Source of the DNA: an uncultured Desulfobacterales bacterium
GTDB lineage: Bacteria; Desulfobacterota; Desulfobacteria; Desulfobacterales; G020354645
Direction: 5' to 3'
DNA length: 5,400 bases
NCBI GenBank assembly: GCA_947259865.1
Contig: CAMYNZ010000266.1
Span: forward strand, 1 to 5,400
The notes under the pieces are model-generated. The model worked only from the letters and a program-made list of their open reading frames with translations, did not search any database and had not been told where the DNA came from. Both the position numbers and the translations under genes were made by a program. Positions 1-5,353 of the stretch are shown here, piece after piece; positions within the stretch are counted from its first letter, which is position 1, and every line of letters begins with the position of its first letter.

Positions 1-109
1 CGACAGGGTAGTAAAACAGCAGACCATCTGTTTGCACATAGACCAGCGAGAAACAGTGAGGGGCGAATGAAACCAAAAGAATCAGGGCATAAAGAACAGA
101 TCTCATCAT
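1..109 (-). CDS. Partial secreted or membrane-anchored protein (N-terminus only)
   Basis: From ATG at 109-107 (a second ATG follows at once) the frame stays open to the window edge for 36 codons. The product begins MMRSVLYALILLVSF, then APHCFS and LVYVQTDGLLFYYPV. One Arg, a run of about 12 hydrophobic residues and a possible signal peptidase I site after Cys-Phe-Ser (about residue 21) look like a Sec signal peptide; FAPHC is a poor lipobox. The segment after the signal (Y-V-x-x-D-G) loosely recalls the start of DUF4124 or lytic transglycosylase-type periplasmic proteins, but that is too short to name a family. No clear Shine-Dalgarno precedes the ATG. The in-frame TTG at 112-110 is an alternative start, and the nearest upstream in-frame stop is at 143-145. 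The gene lies 62 bp past the MITE-like element, which may affect its expression. Confidence 0.5.
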   Translation of the reverse strand, partial: MMRSVLYALILLVSFAPHCFSLVYVQTDGLLFYYPV

Positions 110-171
110 CAAAAAGGCGATACCAATTTTTTTGAAAGGATGCTAATGATTCATCCACAAGCGGGAACAGT

Positions 172-191
172 CTAGAAGCTATCTCAAAAAT
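172..191 (+). repeat. Left terminal inverted repeat of MITE-like element
   Basis: This arm is a perfect 20-bp reverse complement of 335-354, beginning CTAGAAGC. It directly abuts the left GAACAGT direct repeat (165-171). Confidence 0.75.
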
Positions 192-334
192 ACATCTAAC
201 GCCCAATTACGGTGTTGCGGGCCTCCTCAAAATGCTCACATACTACCGTGTATGCTGCGCTTTTTCGCCTGTCCCGCCATAGCTTTTTAAGCGACGGCGG
301 ATCGGCCTGCGCCTTGTCCTTGAACGTAATCTGC

Positions 335-354
335 ATTTTTGAGATAGCTTCTAG
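335..354 (-). repeat. Right terminal inverted repeat of MITE-like element
   Basis: This arm is a perfect 20-bp reverse complement of 172-191. The second copy of GAACAGT follows at 358-364 after three T residues. Confidence 0.75.
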
Positions 355-398
355 TTTGAACAGTGAATTACGGGTAAGGATTGAATGTAATCCATTCG

Positions 399-902
399 TC
401 AGGGCCCAGCATGCACCATGTCCGGCGAGGCCGCACCGGTGTACCAATCCTTATCTTGGCGGTAGGCTTCAAGTTCGCTTTTGAGCATCATTTCATGGCC
501 CGTTTCAACATGCACGAGATACTCAAGGATCCTTTTCCCTGAAAGATCCGTAGCTTCTGCCGCTGCCCGGCGATAAAATTCTCTGGCCGCCTGCTCGCGT
601 TTTACGGCCAAAACAAGCAGATCTTCTAAGGAATTGGATATGTGTTCCGGAATAGCGCCCCCTTCTGCCGTTTCGGGCTCACCGGGAATTTTGGGCGGAT
701 TTTCGGTATCACCAAGCATTTTTTTGTAAAGATCAACCAGCATTTTTCGGTGGCCGGTTTCCTCTTTGGCCAAATGGCGGTATTTTTTGCCGACCAGCTC
801 ATTCTGGATCATATCGGCAATGTGGCTGTAAAATATTGCAGCGTCTTCCTCACTGCGAATTGCCATGCCGACAACTTCCAGCGACGTAAGTTTACGATCC
901 AT
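399..902 (-). CDS. Rubrerythrin-type ferritin-like di-iron protein
   Basis: This 167-aa protein is a four-helix-bundle di-iron protein of the rubrerythrin/ferritin-like superfamily (COG1633-like). Each helix pair shows E-x2-A-x2-F-Y followed later by E-x2-H: E18 with FY at 24-25, E48 and H51, then E103 with FY at 109-110, E133 and H136. All six expected iron ligands are present, and the two halves are an internal duplication joined by a Pro/Glu-rich linker (about 65-88). It has no cysteine, so the rubredoxin domain of classical rubrerythrin is absent. A cytoplasmic role in peroxide reduction or iron handling is inferred; lack of its own rubredoxin means any reductant must come from another protein. 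ATG at 902 is supported by AAGGGAG at 910-916, 7 nt upstream. It lies 411 bp beyond porB and is probably a separate transcription unit. Exact function is uncertain. Confidence 0.88.
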   Translation of the reverse strand: MDRKLTSLEVVGMAIRSEEDAAIFYSHIADMIQNELVGKKYRHLAKEETGHRKMLVDLYKKMLGDTENPPKIPGEPETAEGGAIPEHISNSLEDLLVLAVKREQAAREFYRRAAAEATDLSGKRILEYLVHVETGHEMMLKSELEAYRQDKDWYTGAASPDMVHAGP

Positions 903-909
903 ATAGAGA

Positions 910-916
910 CTCCCTT
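910..916 (-). promoter_or_regulatory. Ribosome binding site of ferritin-like gene
   Basis: AAGGGAG on the minus strand lies 7 nt before the ATG at 902. It fixes this start over the internal Met13. Confidence 0.65.
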
Positions 917-930
917 TTGCAGATTTTAAT

Positions 931-951
931 ACTCATACATGGGACATGAGT
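931..951. repeat. Interrupted palindrome upstream of ferritin-like gene
   Basis: ACTCAT (931-936) and ATGAGT (946-951) are perfect 6-bp inverted arms around a 9-nt centre. The site lies 28 to 49 bp before the ferritin-like start, where an operator or leader hairpin could act. An AT-rich TATTAA (926-931, minus strand) overlaps one end and could be a -10 box, but no matching -35 is seen at 17-18 nt. An operator role is inference only. Confidence 0.35.
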
Positions 952-1011
952 GATTAGAGGTGGTTTCAAATCCCCATCTAAGGCCCAATAGTTGCGTAGC
1001 AAACTGCTCGG

Positions 1012-1059
1012 CTGCTTTCGACATGAGCTACATTCGGGCTGAGCTCATGTCGAAGGCAG
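1012..1059. repeat. REP-like palindrome, 18-bp stem with 12-nt loop
   Basis: Arms 1012-1029 and 1042-1059 pair at 17 of 18 positions. The exception is T1016/G1055, a G-U wobble in plus-sense RNA. The core is TTCGACATGAGCT and its complement. No T-tract follows on either strand, so it is not a standard intrinsic terminator. The TTCGACA...GCTCA composition resembles dispersed palindromic repeats common between genes of environmental bacteria. That family link is from memory and unverified. It lies 110 bp upstream of the ferritin-like start. Confidence 0.7.
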
Positions 1060-1110
1060 GTCGAATAAAACTCATCGCAAGTCTTTTCAAAATACATAGA
1101 TAGGAGGTTG

Positions 1111-1206
1111 ACCCGCTGAGCCCGTTGGTCCGTTAGCCCGTTAAAATTCGGATGATTTCCATTTTATTACGGGCTCAACCGGCTTAACTGGCAAACCGGC
1201 TAACCG
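1111..1206. repeat. Inverted pair of degenerate 8-9-nt tandem repeats
   Basis: The left arm (1111-1143) reads as four consecutive units: ACCCGCTGA, GCCCGTTG, GTCCGTTA and GCCCGTTA. The right arm (about 1167-1206) holds similar units in reverse orientation; on the minus strand they read GCCGGTTT, GCCAGTTA, AGCCGGTTG and AGCCCGTAA. TGAGCCCGT (1117-1125) pairs perfectly with ACGGGCTCA (1169-1177). GTTAGCCCGTT (1132-1142) matches the complement of 1194-1204 with one mismatch. The AT-rich centre lies at 1144-1166. I see no coding potential. It may be a dispersed intergenic repeat or a site for a binding protein; function unknown. Confidence 0.6.
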
Positions 1207-1234
1207 AATAATGCGCCTTCTTCTTGAACCTAAT

Positions 1235-1272
1235 CTGAGGTTTATCCGCCTCAGGCGTGGTTATGAAACCAC
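1235..1272 (-). terminator. Two tandem hairpins downstream of porB, possible mRNA 3' end
   Basis: Reading from porB, the first hairpin is GTGGTT-TCAT-AACCAC (1272-1257), 41 nt past the stop. Two bases later comes CTGAGG-loop of 8-CCTCAG (1254-1235). Both have perfect 6-bp stems. No U-run follows either, so they could mark a Rho-dependent or processed 3' end, or merely stabilise the operon mRNA. They are the only dyads close to the operon's end. Confidence 0.3.
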
Positions 1273-1313
1273 TTCTTGGCACCTCGTTTTGAGAGCCGCG
1301 ACCGCATCGATTC

Positions 1314-2213
1314 TCAGATTCTACCGGCCAATTTGACGAGCTCATCCCATTTCCGGTCCGCCGATTCCTGGGCGGCTGAAATCATTTCCGGCGGCATCTG
1401 TCGAAACCGTCCCTGGGCCTGTAAATATTCTTTCACCGCAAGTTGCCCTTCAGGATGAACATTAATGGTGTACTGGCCGTTTTCGATTTCATAGATCGGG
1501 AAAATCCTGGCACGGGTAGCCATCCGGGTAACCTGGATTGACTTGGCCGAGTCGATTCGCCAGCCGGGGGGACACGGTGATAGTAGATGGATAAACCGTG
1601 TACCTTTTATTTTCCGGGCTTTGCTGAATTTTTCAATGACATCATCCGGATAAGCGACCGACGCGGTGGCGATATACGGAATGGAATGTCCCAGCATGAT
1701 TTTCTCCAGATCTTTTTTAGGTTCTTTTTTGACAGCACCGGCCGGTGTGGTGGTTGTCCAGGCGCCGGCCGGGGTTGCACTCGATCGTTGAATACCGGTA
1801 TTCATATAAGCCTCATTATCGTAGCATACATAGAGAATATCGTCATTTCTTTCCGCTGCACCGGAAAGTGATTGAAGGCCGATATCAAAAGTGCCGCCGT
1901 CACCGGCCCACGCCATAATTACGACGTCTTCTTCCCCCCTGATGTCAAAAGCTGCTCTGATGCCGGATGCGGTAACGGCTGCCACGGCAAAGGGTACGTG
2001 CAAAACCGGCACCTTAAGGGTTGAATAGGGCCAGATACCGACTATAATACCCCAGCAACTGGCGGGTATTACAACCACCGTTCGCGGCCCCAACCCCATC
2101 ATGGCAAGTTTCATGGCCAGGGATGCCCCGCAACCCTGGCAGGAAAGCACACCGGGCTGCAGCAATTCACTGTCGGTGAATAACTCACGGGTTATGTTAA
2201 AACTGGTTTGCAT
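1314..2213 (-). CDS. porB: 2-oxoacid:acceptor oxidoreductase beta subunit (TPP-binding, PorB-like)
   Basis: This 299-aa protein is the TPP- and [4Fe-4S]-binding beta subunit of a pyruvate:ferredoxin oxidoreductase-type enzyme. CQGCG (25-29) gives two cluster cysteines; C53 and C214 (in SPCPPGW) are the likely others. The TPP/Mg site is GDGGTFDIG (104-112) plus YDNEAYMNTG (131-140). The following IQRSSATPAGAWTTTTPAG (141-159) is very close to the pyruvate synthase beta family. Length is near the usual 300-320 aa. It works with the alpha subunit encoded just upstream, taking electrons from the decarboxylated 2-oxoacid to the ferredoxin domain. ATG at 2213 follows GAGGTG, which overlaps the porA stop, so translation is probably coupled. 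The TGA stop leaves a long non-coding gap. The substrate (pyruvate, 2-oxoglutarate, phenylglyoxylate or other) cannot be fixed from sequence; pyruvate-type is favoured. Confidence 0.93.
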   Translation of the reverse strand: MQTSFNITRELFTDSELLQPGVLSCQGCGASLAMKLAMMGLGPRTVVVIPASCWGIIVGIWPYSTLKVPVLHVPFAVAAVTASGIRAAFDIRGEEDVVIMAWAGDGGTFDIGLQSLSGAAERNDDILYVCYDNEAYMNTGIQRSSATPAGAWTTTTPAGAVKKEPKKDLEKIMLGHSIPYIATASVAYPDDVIEKFSKARKIKGTRFIHLLSPCPPGWRIDSAKSIQVTRMATRARIFPIYEIENGQYTINVHPEGQLAVKEYLQAQGRFRQMPPEMISAAQESADRKWDELVKLAGRI

Positions 2214-2217
2214 ATAA

Positions 2218-2223
2218 CACCTC
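2218..2223 (-). promoter_or_regulatory. Ribosome binding site of porB, touching the porA stop codon
   Basis: GAGGTG begins in the last base of the porA TAG (2225-2223) and lies 4 nt before the porB ATG at 2213 (6 nt counting from GAGG). This geometry favours reinitiation by ribosomes finishing porA. Confidence 0.6.
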
Positions 2224-3377
2224 TATTGTTTTAAACCCCAGAAGATGGGCAGCTGATTGGGTGTATCACTGTCCAGCGCATCCTTAACCACGCCTTCCAC
2301 ATCATCCGGTGTTACATCTCTGCCGCCCAGCCCTGCGACGACAGGAAAGACTACCGGTCGATTTGGCATCGGGTAGAGTGCCGCCTGCACCTCACTGGCA
2401 AAAATCCCGCCCAGCCCTGCGCTCAGGTTGCGATCGATGACCACCACTTTCGAGGCCCCCCCGAATGCATTTTGCCAGCACGCAAACGGTAAGGGTCTAA
2501 ACATGCGAACTTTCACAAGTCCAACCCGCTGGCCGGCCTCTCGCAAGCGGTCAACTGCAATGCGGGCAACCGAAGTAATCGTTCCCGCGGTCACCACTAT
2601 CAGCTCTGCCTCTTTGCAGCGGTAGGTTTCAATGAGGTCATATTTGCGGCCGAATATTTTGAAAAAATCACTGCAGACCTGCACATATCGGTCCAGGGCC
2701 TTGTGTGAATCCTGGTGCATGACAAATCGTTGTTCGTAGTAATATTCGGGTCCGATGATTCCCCCGAACATACGAGGATCTCTCAAATCAAGCTGATACT
2801 CGGGCTGATAAGACGGCAGAAATTTATCAACCCGGGCCCTTTCGGGCACATCCACGATCTCCGAAGTGTGGCTTAAGAAAAAACCATCAAAACAGAGCAT
2901 CACGGGAAGCATTATTTTCTCTGCCAGCCTGAAAGCCATAATTACACTGTCCAGCACTTCCTGGTTGGACTCGCAGTAGATCTGAATCCAACCGGTATCT
3001 CTTTGGGACAAAGAATCACTCTGATCCGCCCATATATTCCAGCCCGGACCAACGGCCCGATTTACGTTGGCCAGAACAATTGGCAGTCTGGCACCTGCGA
3101 CCCAATGCAGAACTTCGTGCATCAGCAATAAACCGTGGCTGCTGGTTGCCGTAAACGTGCGAACCCCGGCAGATGCAGCTCCCATGACCGCAGCCATGGC
3201 CGAGTGTTCGCTTTCAACTTTGATAAACTTGGAATCCAAGTCACCCTGGGCGCACATTTCAGAAAGCTCTTCTACAATGGTTGTCTGGGGCGTAATGGGA
3301 TAGGCCGAAATGACTTGCACCCGGCTGAGCTTTGCACCCAGGGCCACCGCGTGGTTGCCTTTTATAACCTGCTTCAA
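2223..3377 (-). CDS. porA: 2-oxoacid:acceptor oxidoreductase alpha subunit (PorA-like)
   Basis: This 384-aa alpha subunit carries the pyrimidine-binding and transketolase C-terminal-like domains of the pyruvate/2-oxoacid:ferredoxin oxidoreductase family. Near the N-terminus are GNHAVALGA (7-15) and YPITPQT (26-32), the substrate and TPP-contact motif. ESEHSA (55-60), TSSHGLLLMHE (78-88) and DSLSQRDTGWIQ (121-132) follow, with RPLPF (294-298) and VIDRNLSAGLGG (313-324) in the C-terminal domain. Length is typical. The start is TTG at 3377-3375: it immediately follows the amber stop of the flavoprotein gene, in the same frame, behind a strong GGGGAGGAT. The first ATG codons come only after about residue 40 and would delete YPITPQT, so they can be excluded. 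The gene ends in TAG, 9 nt before porB. It forms the catalytic core with PorB; the substrate is undetermined. Confidence 0.93.
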   Translation of the reverse strand: MKQVIKGNHAVALGAKLSRVQVISAYPITPQTTIVEELSEMCAQGDLDSKFIKVESEHSAMAAVMGAASAGVRTFTATSSHGLLLMHEVLHWVAGARLPIVLANVNRAVGPGWNIWADQSDSLSQRDTGWIQIYCESNQEVLDSVIMAFRLAEKIMLPVMLCFDGFFLSHTSEIVDVPERARVDKFLPSYQPEYQLDLRDPRMFGGIIGPEYYYEQRFVMHQDSHKALDRYVQVCSDFFKIFGRKYDLIETYRCKEAELIVVTAGTITSVARIAVDRLREAGQRVGLVKVRMFRPLPFACWQNAFGGASKVVVIDRNLSAGLGGIFASEVQAALYPMPNRPVVFPVVAGLGGRDVTPDDVEGVVKDALDSDTPNQLPIFWGLKQ

Positions 3378-5204
3378 CTAGCCATCCTCCCCGAGCGGGA
3401 CTTCTTCGTCAATCATGGTTATGGCATGGCGCGGACATTCGGTGAAACAGATACCGCAGCCCTTGCAATAATCGTAATCAACCCTATAACCAAAACAGTT
3501 CTTGTCTTTGACCAGAACGGACATATCCGGGCAGAAAATAAGACAATTATCGCATTCCGTGCAACGCCCGCAATGCATACATCGCGCAGCCTCCTGCCTA
3601 GCTGCTTCGAGTGGAAGGGTATTTTTATAGGCCTTGAAGGAATGCTTGCGGGCATCCGCATCTTGAACCGTCGGCTGCACCCGGGGTGCTGTTTTGAAAT
3701 AATCATAGACAATGTTTTCGCTTGTGAGCACCCATCGTTGGTTTTGACTTACCGGATTAACGGGTTGCCATCCTTTGTATGCCCCAAAACTTATTGCCGG
3801 GCCGTCACCGATGAGAATATTTTCAAGCACCTGATCAAAATTCAACCCATTGCGATGGCAGTCCATCGCGATGGCGGCTTTTTTACCCGAGGCCACGGCG
3901 TGTACGACGGTGTGCGCCACATCGATGATGTCCCCCCCTGCAAATACCGCTGCCCGGCGATTGCCATCGGCATGGGCCATAAGGTTGTCTTTAACCGCGA
4001 CGCAGTCGTTTTTTGTTTTCAGTATATCCTTCAAATAATCGAATATCGGTTTTTCCCCAACGGCGCTGATGATGCTTTCGGCATCTACTTCAAACAAGTC
4101 CCCCTTTTTTCTAATCGGACGTCTGCGGCCGTTTTCATCAGCCGGCCCCAGCTGCATGTTGCAGCACACCAGCGTTTTGATGGTCATGTCCGCGTTTAGC
4201 ACGATTTTTTCAGGTGACGCCAGAAATCGAAACCGAACCCCTTCTTCGCGAGCTTCCAGTATTTCCTGGGGATGGGCCGGCATTTCATTCTCCGACCGAC
4301 GATAAACAATGGTTACTTCAGAACCCAGACGCAATGCGGTCCTGGCGCAGTCAATGGCGGTGTTTCCGCCGCCGATGATTACTACCTGCTTTCCCAGCTC
4401 AACTGTATCTCCGAGGGCAGTCCTGATCAAAAGGTCTAACCCGCTCATGATGCAATGGCTTTGATCTTCTTGAGGAATTCCGAGTTTCATGCCGGCATGT
4501 ATACCGGTTCCCAGGAAGATGTAATCATTTTTATCCCGCAGTTCAGTAAGTGAGATGTCTTTACCGATTTCGGTTGCGGGGTGCAAATCAATACTCATAC
4601 GCGATAATCTGTCAAACTCAGTCGCAACCAATTCTCGCGGTAAACGATAAGACGGGATACCCACCCTCAGAATACCTCCCATGACCGCTAATTTTTCGTA
4701 AATAGTGACTTTGAAACCCAGCAGTCTGGCAAAGTAGGCGGCTGACATTCCTGCCGGACCGGATCCGACCACGGCAAGACGTTTGCCGTTTAACTCGGGC
4801 AAATATGGATGCGGTATGGACCCAGATACCTGATCGCCCACAAAACGTTCCAACTCCTTGATGCTGACAGGCTGATCCAGGGGGTTGCGGTTGCAGGCAT
4901 CTTCACAAAAATTGAAACAGATGCGGCCCAGGATTGCCGGAAATGGTTGCTCGCGCTTTAAGTGCCAGTAGGCACCCTTATAATCACCGTTTTCAATGAG
5001 CTTGATCCAGCCTTCGATATCATTGCCGGCCGGGCACGCGTTTTGACATGCCGGAACCTTGTCTTCATAAATGGGCTTTATAAATCGCCAGCTTCCCGTC
5101 CGATTATGCAGCATGGTACCCATGGATATATTCATGGGGGTGATATCCCGCCAGGTTTTGAACCGGTATGTTTTTGCCAGGTCACTGCGTTTTTTGGTCG
5201 TCAT
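3378..5204 (-). CDS. GltD-like NAD(P)/FAD oxidoreductase fused to 2x[4Fe-4S] ferredoxin (PorD-like)
   Basis: This 608-aa protein joins three modules. The N-terminal GltD-type iron-sulfur region has C53, C57, C96, C100 and C104. The flavin/pyridine-nucleotide core (about 140-450) has GSGPAG (147-152) for FAD, GGGNTAID (278-285) with Y-R-R (301-303) suggesting NADPH, and FAGGDI (421-426). The C-terminal ferredoxin domain (about 540-600) has C548-C551-C554-C558-P and C580-C583-C586-C590-P, plus an extra C542-C545 pair. It probably shuttles electrons between the PorAB core and NAD(P), combining roles held by separate subunits such as PadH and PadF of phenylglyoxylate dehydrogenase. A glutamate synthase small subunit is unlikely: no glutamate synthase large-subunit gene is present and porA follows directly. 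ATG at 5204 has only a weak GGGG 4 nt upstream. An ORF extending past M24 into SMGTMLHNRTGSWR fits what I recall of the family. Confidence 0.9.
   Translation of the reverse strand: MTTKKRSDLAKTYRFKTWRDITPMNISMGTMLHNRTGSWRFIKPIYEDKVPACQNACPAGNDIEGWIKLIENGDYKGAYWHLKREQPFPAILGRICFNFCEDACNRNPLDQPVSIKELERFVGDQVSGSIPHPYLPELNGKRLAVVGSGPAGMSAAYFARLLGFKVTIYEKLAVMGGILRVGIPSYRLPRELVATEFDRLSRMSIDLHPATEIGKDISLTELRDKNDYIFLGTGIHAGMKLGIPQEDQSHCIMSGLDLLIRTALGDTVELGKQVVIIGGGNTAIDCARTALRLGSEVTIVYRRSENEMPAHPQEILEAREEGVRFRFLASPEKIVLNADMTIKTLVCCNMQLGPADENGRRRPIRKKGDLFEVDAESIISAVGEKPIFDYLKDILKTKNDCVAVKDNLMAHADGNRRAAVFAGGDIIDVAHTVVHAVASGKKAAIAMDCHRNGLNFDQVLENILIGDGPAISFGAYKGWQPVNPVSQNQRWVLTSENIVYDYFKTAPRVQPTVQDADARKHSFKAYKNTLPLEAARQEAARCMHCGRCTECDNCLIFCPDMSVLVKDKNCFGYRVDYDYCKGCGICFTECPRHAITMIDEEVPLGEDG
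3384..3392 (-). promoter_or_regulatory. Strong Shine-Dalgarno deciding the TTG start of porA
   Basis: GGGGAGGAT on the minus strand lies inside the last codons of the flavoprotein gene; GGAGGA ends 7 nt before TTG at 3377. With no ATG nearby and the conserved N-terminus intact, this site supports the non-ATG start. Confidence 0.75.
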
Positions 5205-5250
5205 GGTGCCCCATTTTTAATCATCTAAAGACCGAATTTTGTGCCCTACA

Positions 5251-5280
5251 ATCTTAAGCGAACCGCTAATGTTGAGACAA
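5251..5280 (-). promoter_or_regulatory. Possible sigma70-type promoter for the oxidoreductase operon
   Basis: On the minus strand TTGTCT (5280-5275, four of six matches to TTGACA) and TAAGAT (5256-5251, four of six to TATAAT) are 18 nt apart. The putative start of transcription falls about 40 nt before the ATG at 5204. The match is modest. If the gene at the right edge is co-transcribed, no promoter is needed here. Confidence 0.28.
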
Positions 5281-5353
5281 TTTTTGTTTGTCGCACAAGC
5301 AACTCTGCAGATTGACGCGGAGATTACGCAAAAAGGCCATTTCTGGATGGAAA

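Larger units (their letters stand above)
172..354. mobile_element. MITE-like element bounded by 20-bp perfect terminal inverted repeats
   Basis: The stretch starts with CTAGAAGCTATCTCAAAAAT (172-191) and ends with its exact reverse complement (335-354). Two of the next three inner bases also pair. The total length is 183 bp with a core of about 143 bp, far too small for a transposase. The 7-mer GAACAGT occurs directly before the left end (165-171) and again at 358-364, three bases after the right end. This fits a target duplication whose exact boundary is unclear; a 4-bp GAAC duplication around 169-357 also fits. The element sits in the ferritin-like gene's downstream spacer, 44 bp past its stop. 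If transcribed it would fold into a long hairpin and could act as a transcript end or stabiliser. I do not recognise a named insertion-sequence family. Miniature transposon is an inference from structure; a simple long hairpin is the alternative. Confidence 0.55.

Noticed and set aside
378..393. GGATT/AATCC hairpin just after the ferritin-like stop as a terminator
   Set aside because: The stem is 5 bp, AT-containing and not followed by a T-run.
196..447. 83-codon minus-strand frame overlapping the end of the ferritin-like gene
   Set aside because: Its first part overlaps the ferritin-like 3' end in another frame and its second part crosses the MITE-like element. With no Shine-Dalgarno or family match it is not called as a gene.
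212..484. 90-codon plus-strand frame
   Set aside because: It overlaps the MITE-like element and the antisense of the ferritin-like gene, and is Ser/Arg/Cys-rich in the way of a shadow translation.
966..971. TTGAAA on the minus strand as a -35 box for the ferritin-like gene
   Set aside because: It matches TTGACA at five of six bases, but no acceptable -10 hexamer lies 16-19 nt downstream.
1102..1107. AGGAGG on the plus strand, a perfect Shine-Dalgarno core
   Set aside because: The nearest start-like codon (TTG at 1108) reaches a stop within three codons. No gene follows.
1111..1206. CRISPR array
   Set aside because: Units are 8-9 nt, contiguous and inverted, with no regular 30-40-nt spacers and no cas gene in the window.
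3135..4199. 354-codon open frame on the plus strand
   Set aside because: It lies antisense to porA and the flavoprotein gene, whose conserved motifs are unambiguous. Its translation shows no recognisable domain, so it is a shadow.
5329..5351. Intrinsic terminator for the right-edge gene (CCAT/ATGG stem, then TTTTT on the minus strand)
   Set aside because: The stem is only 4 bp and would be too weak; it is mentioned only as part of the spacer.
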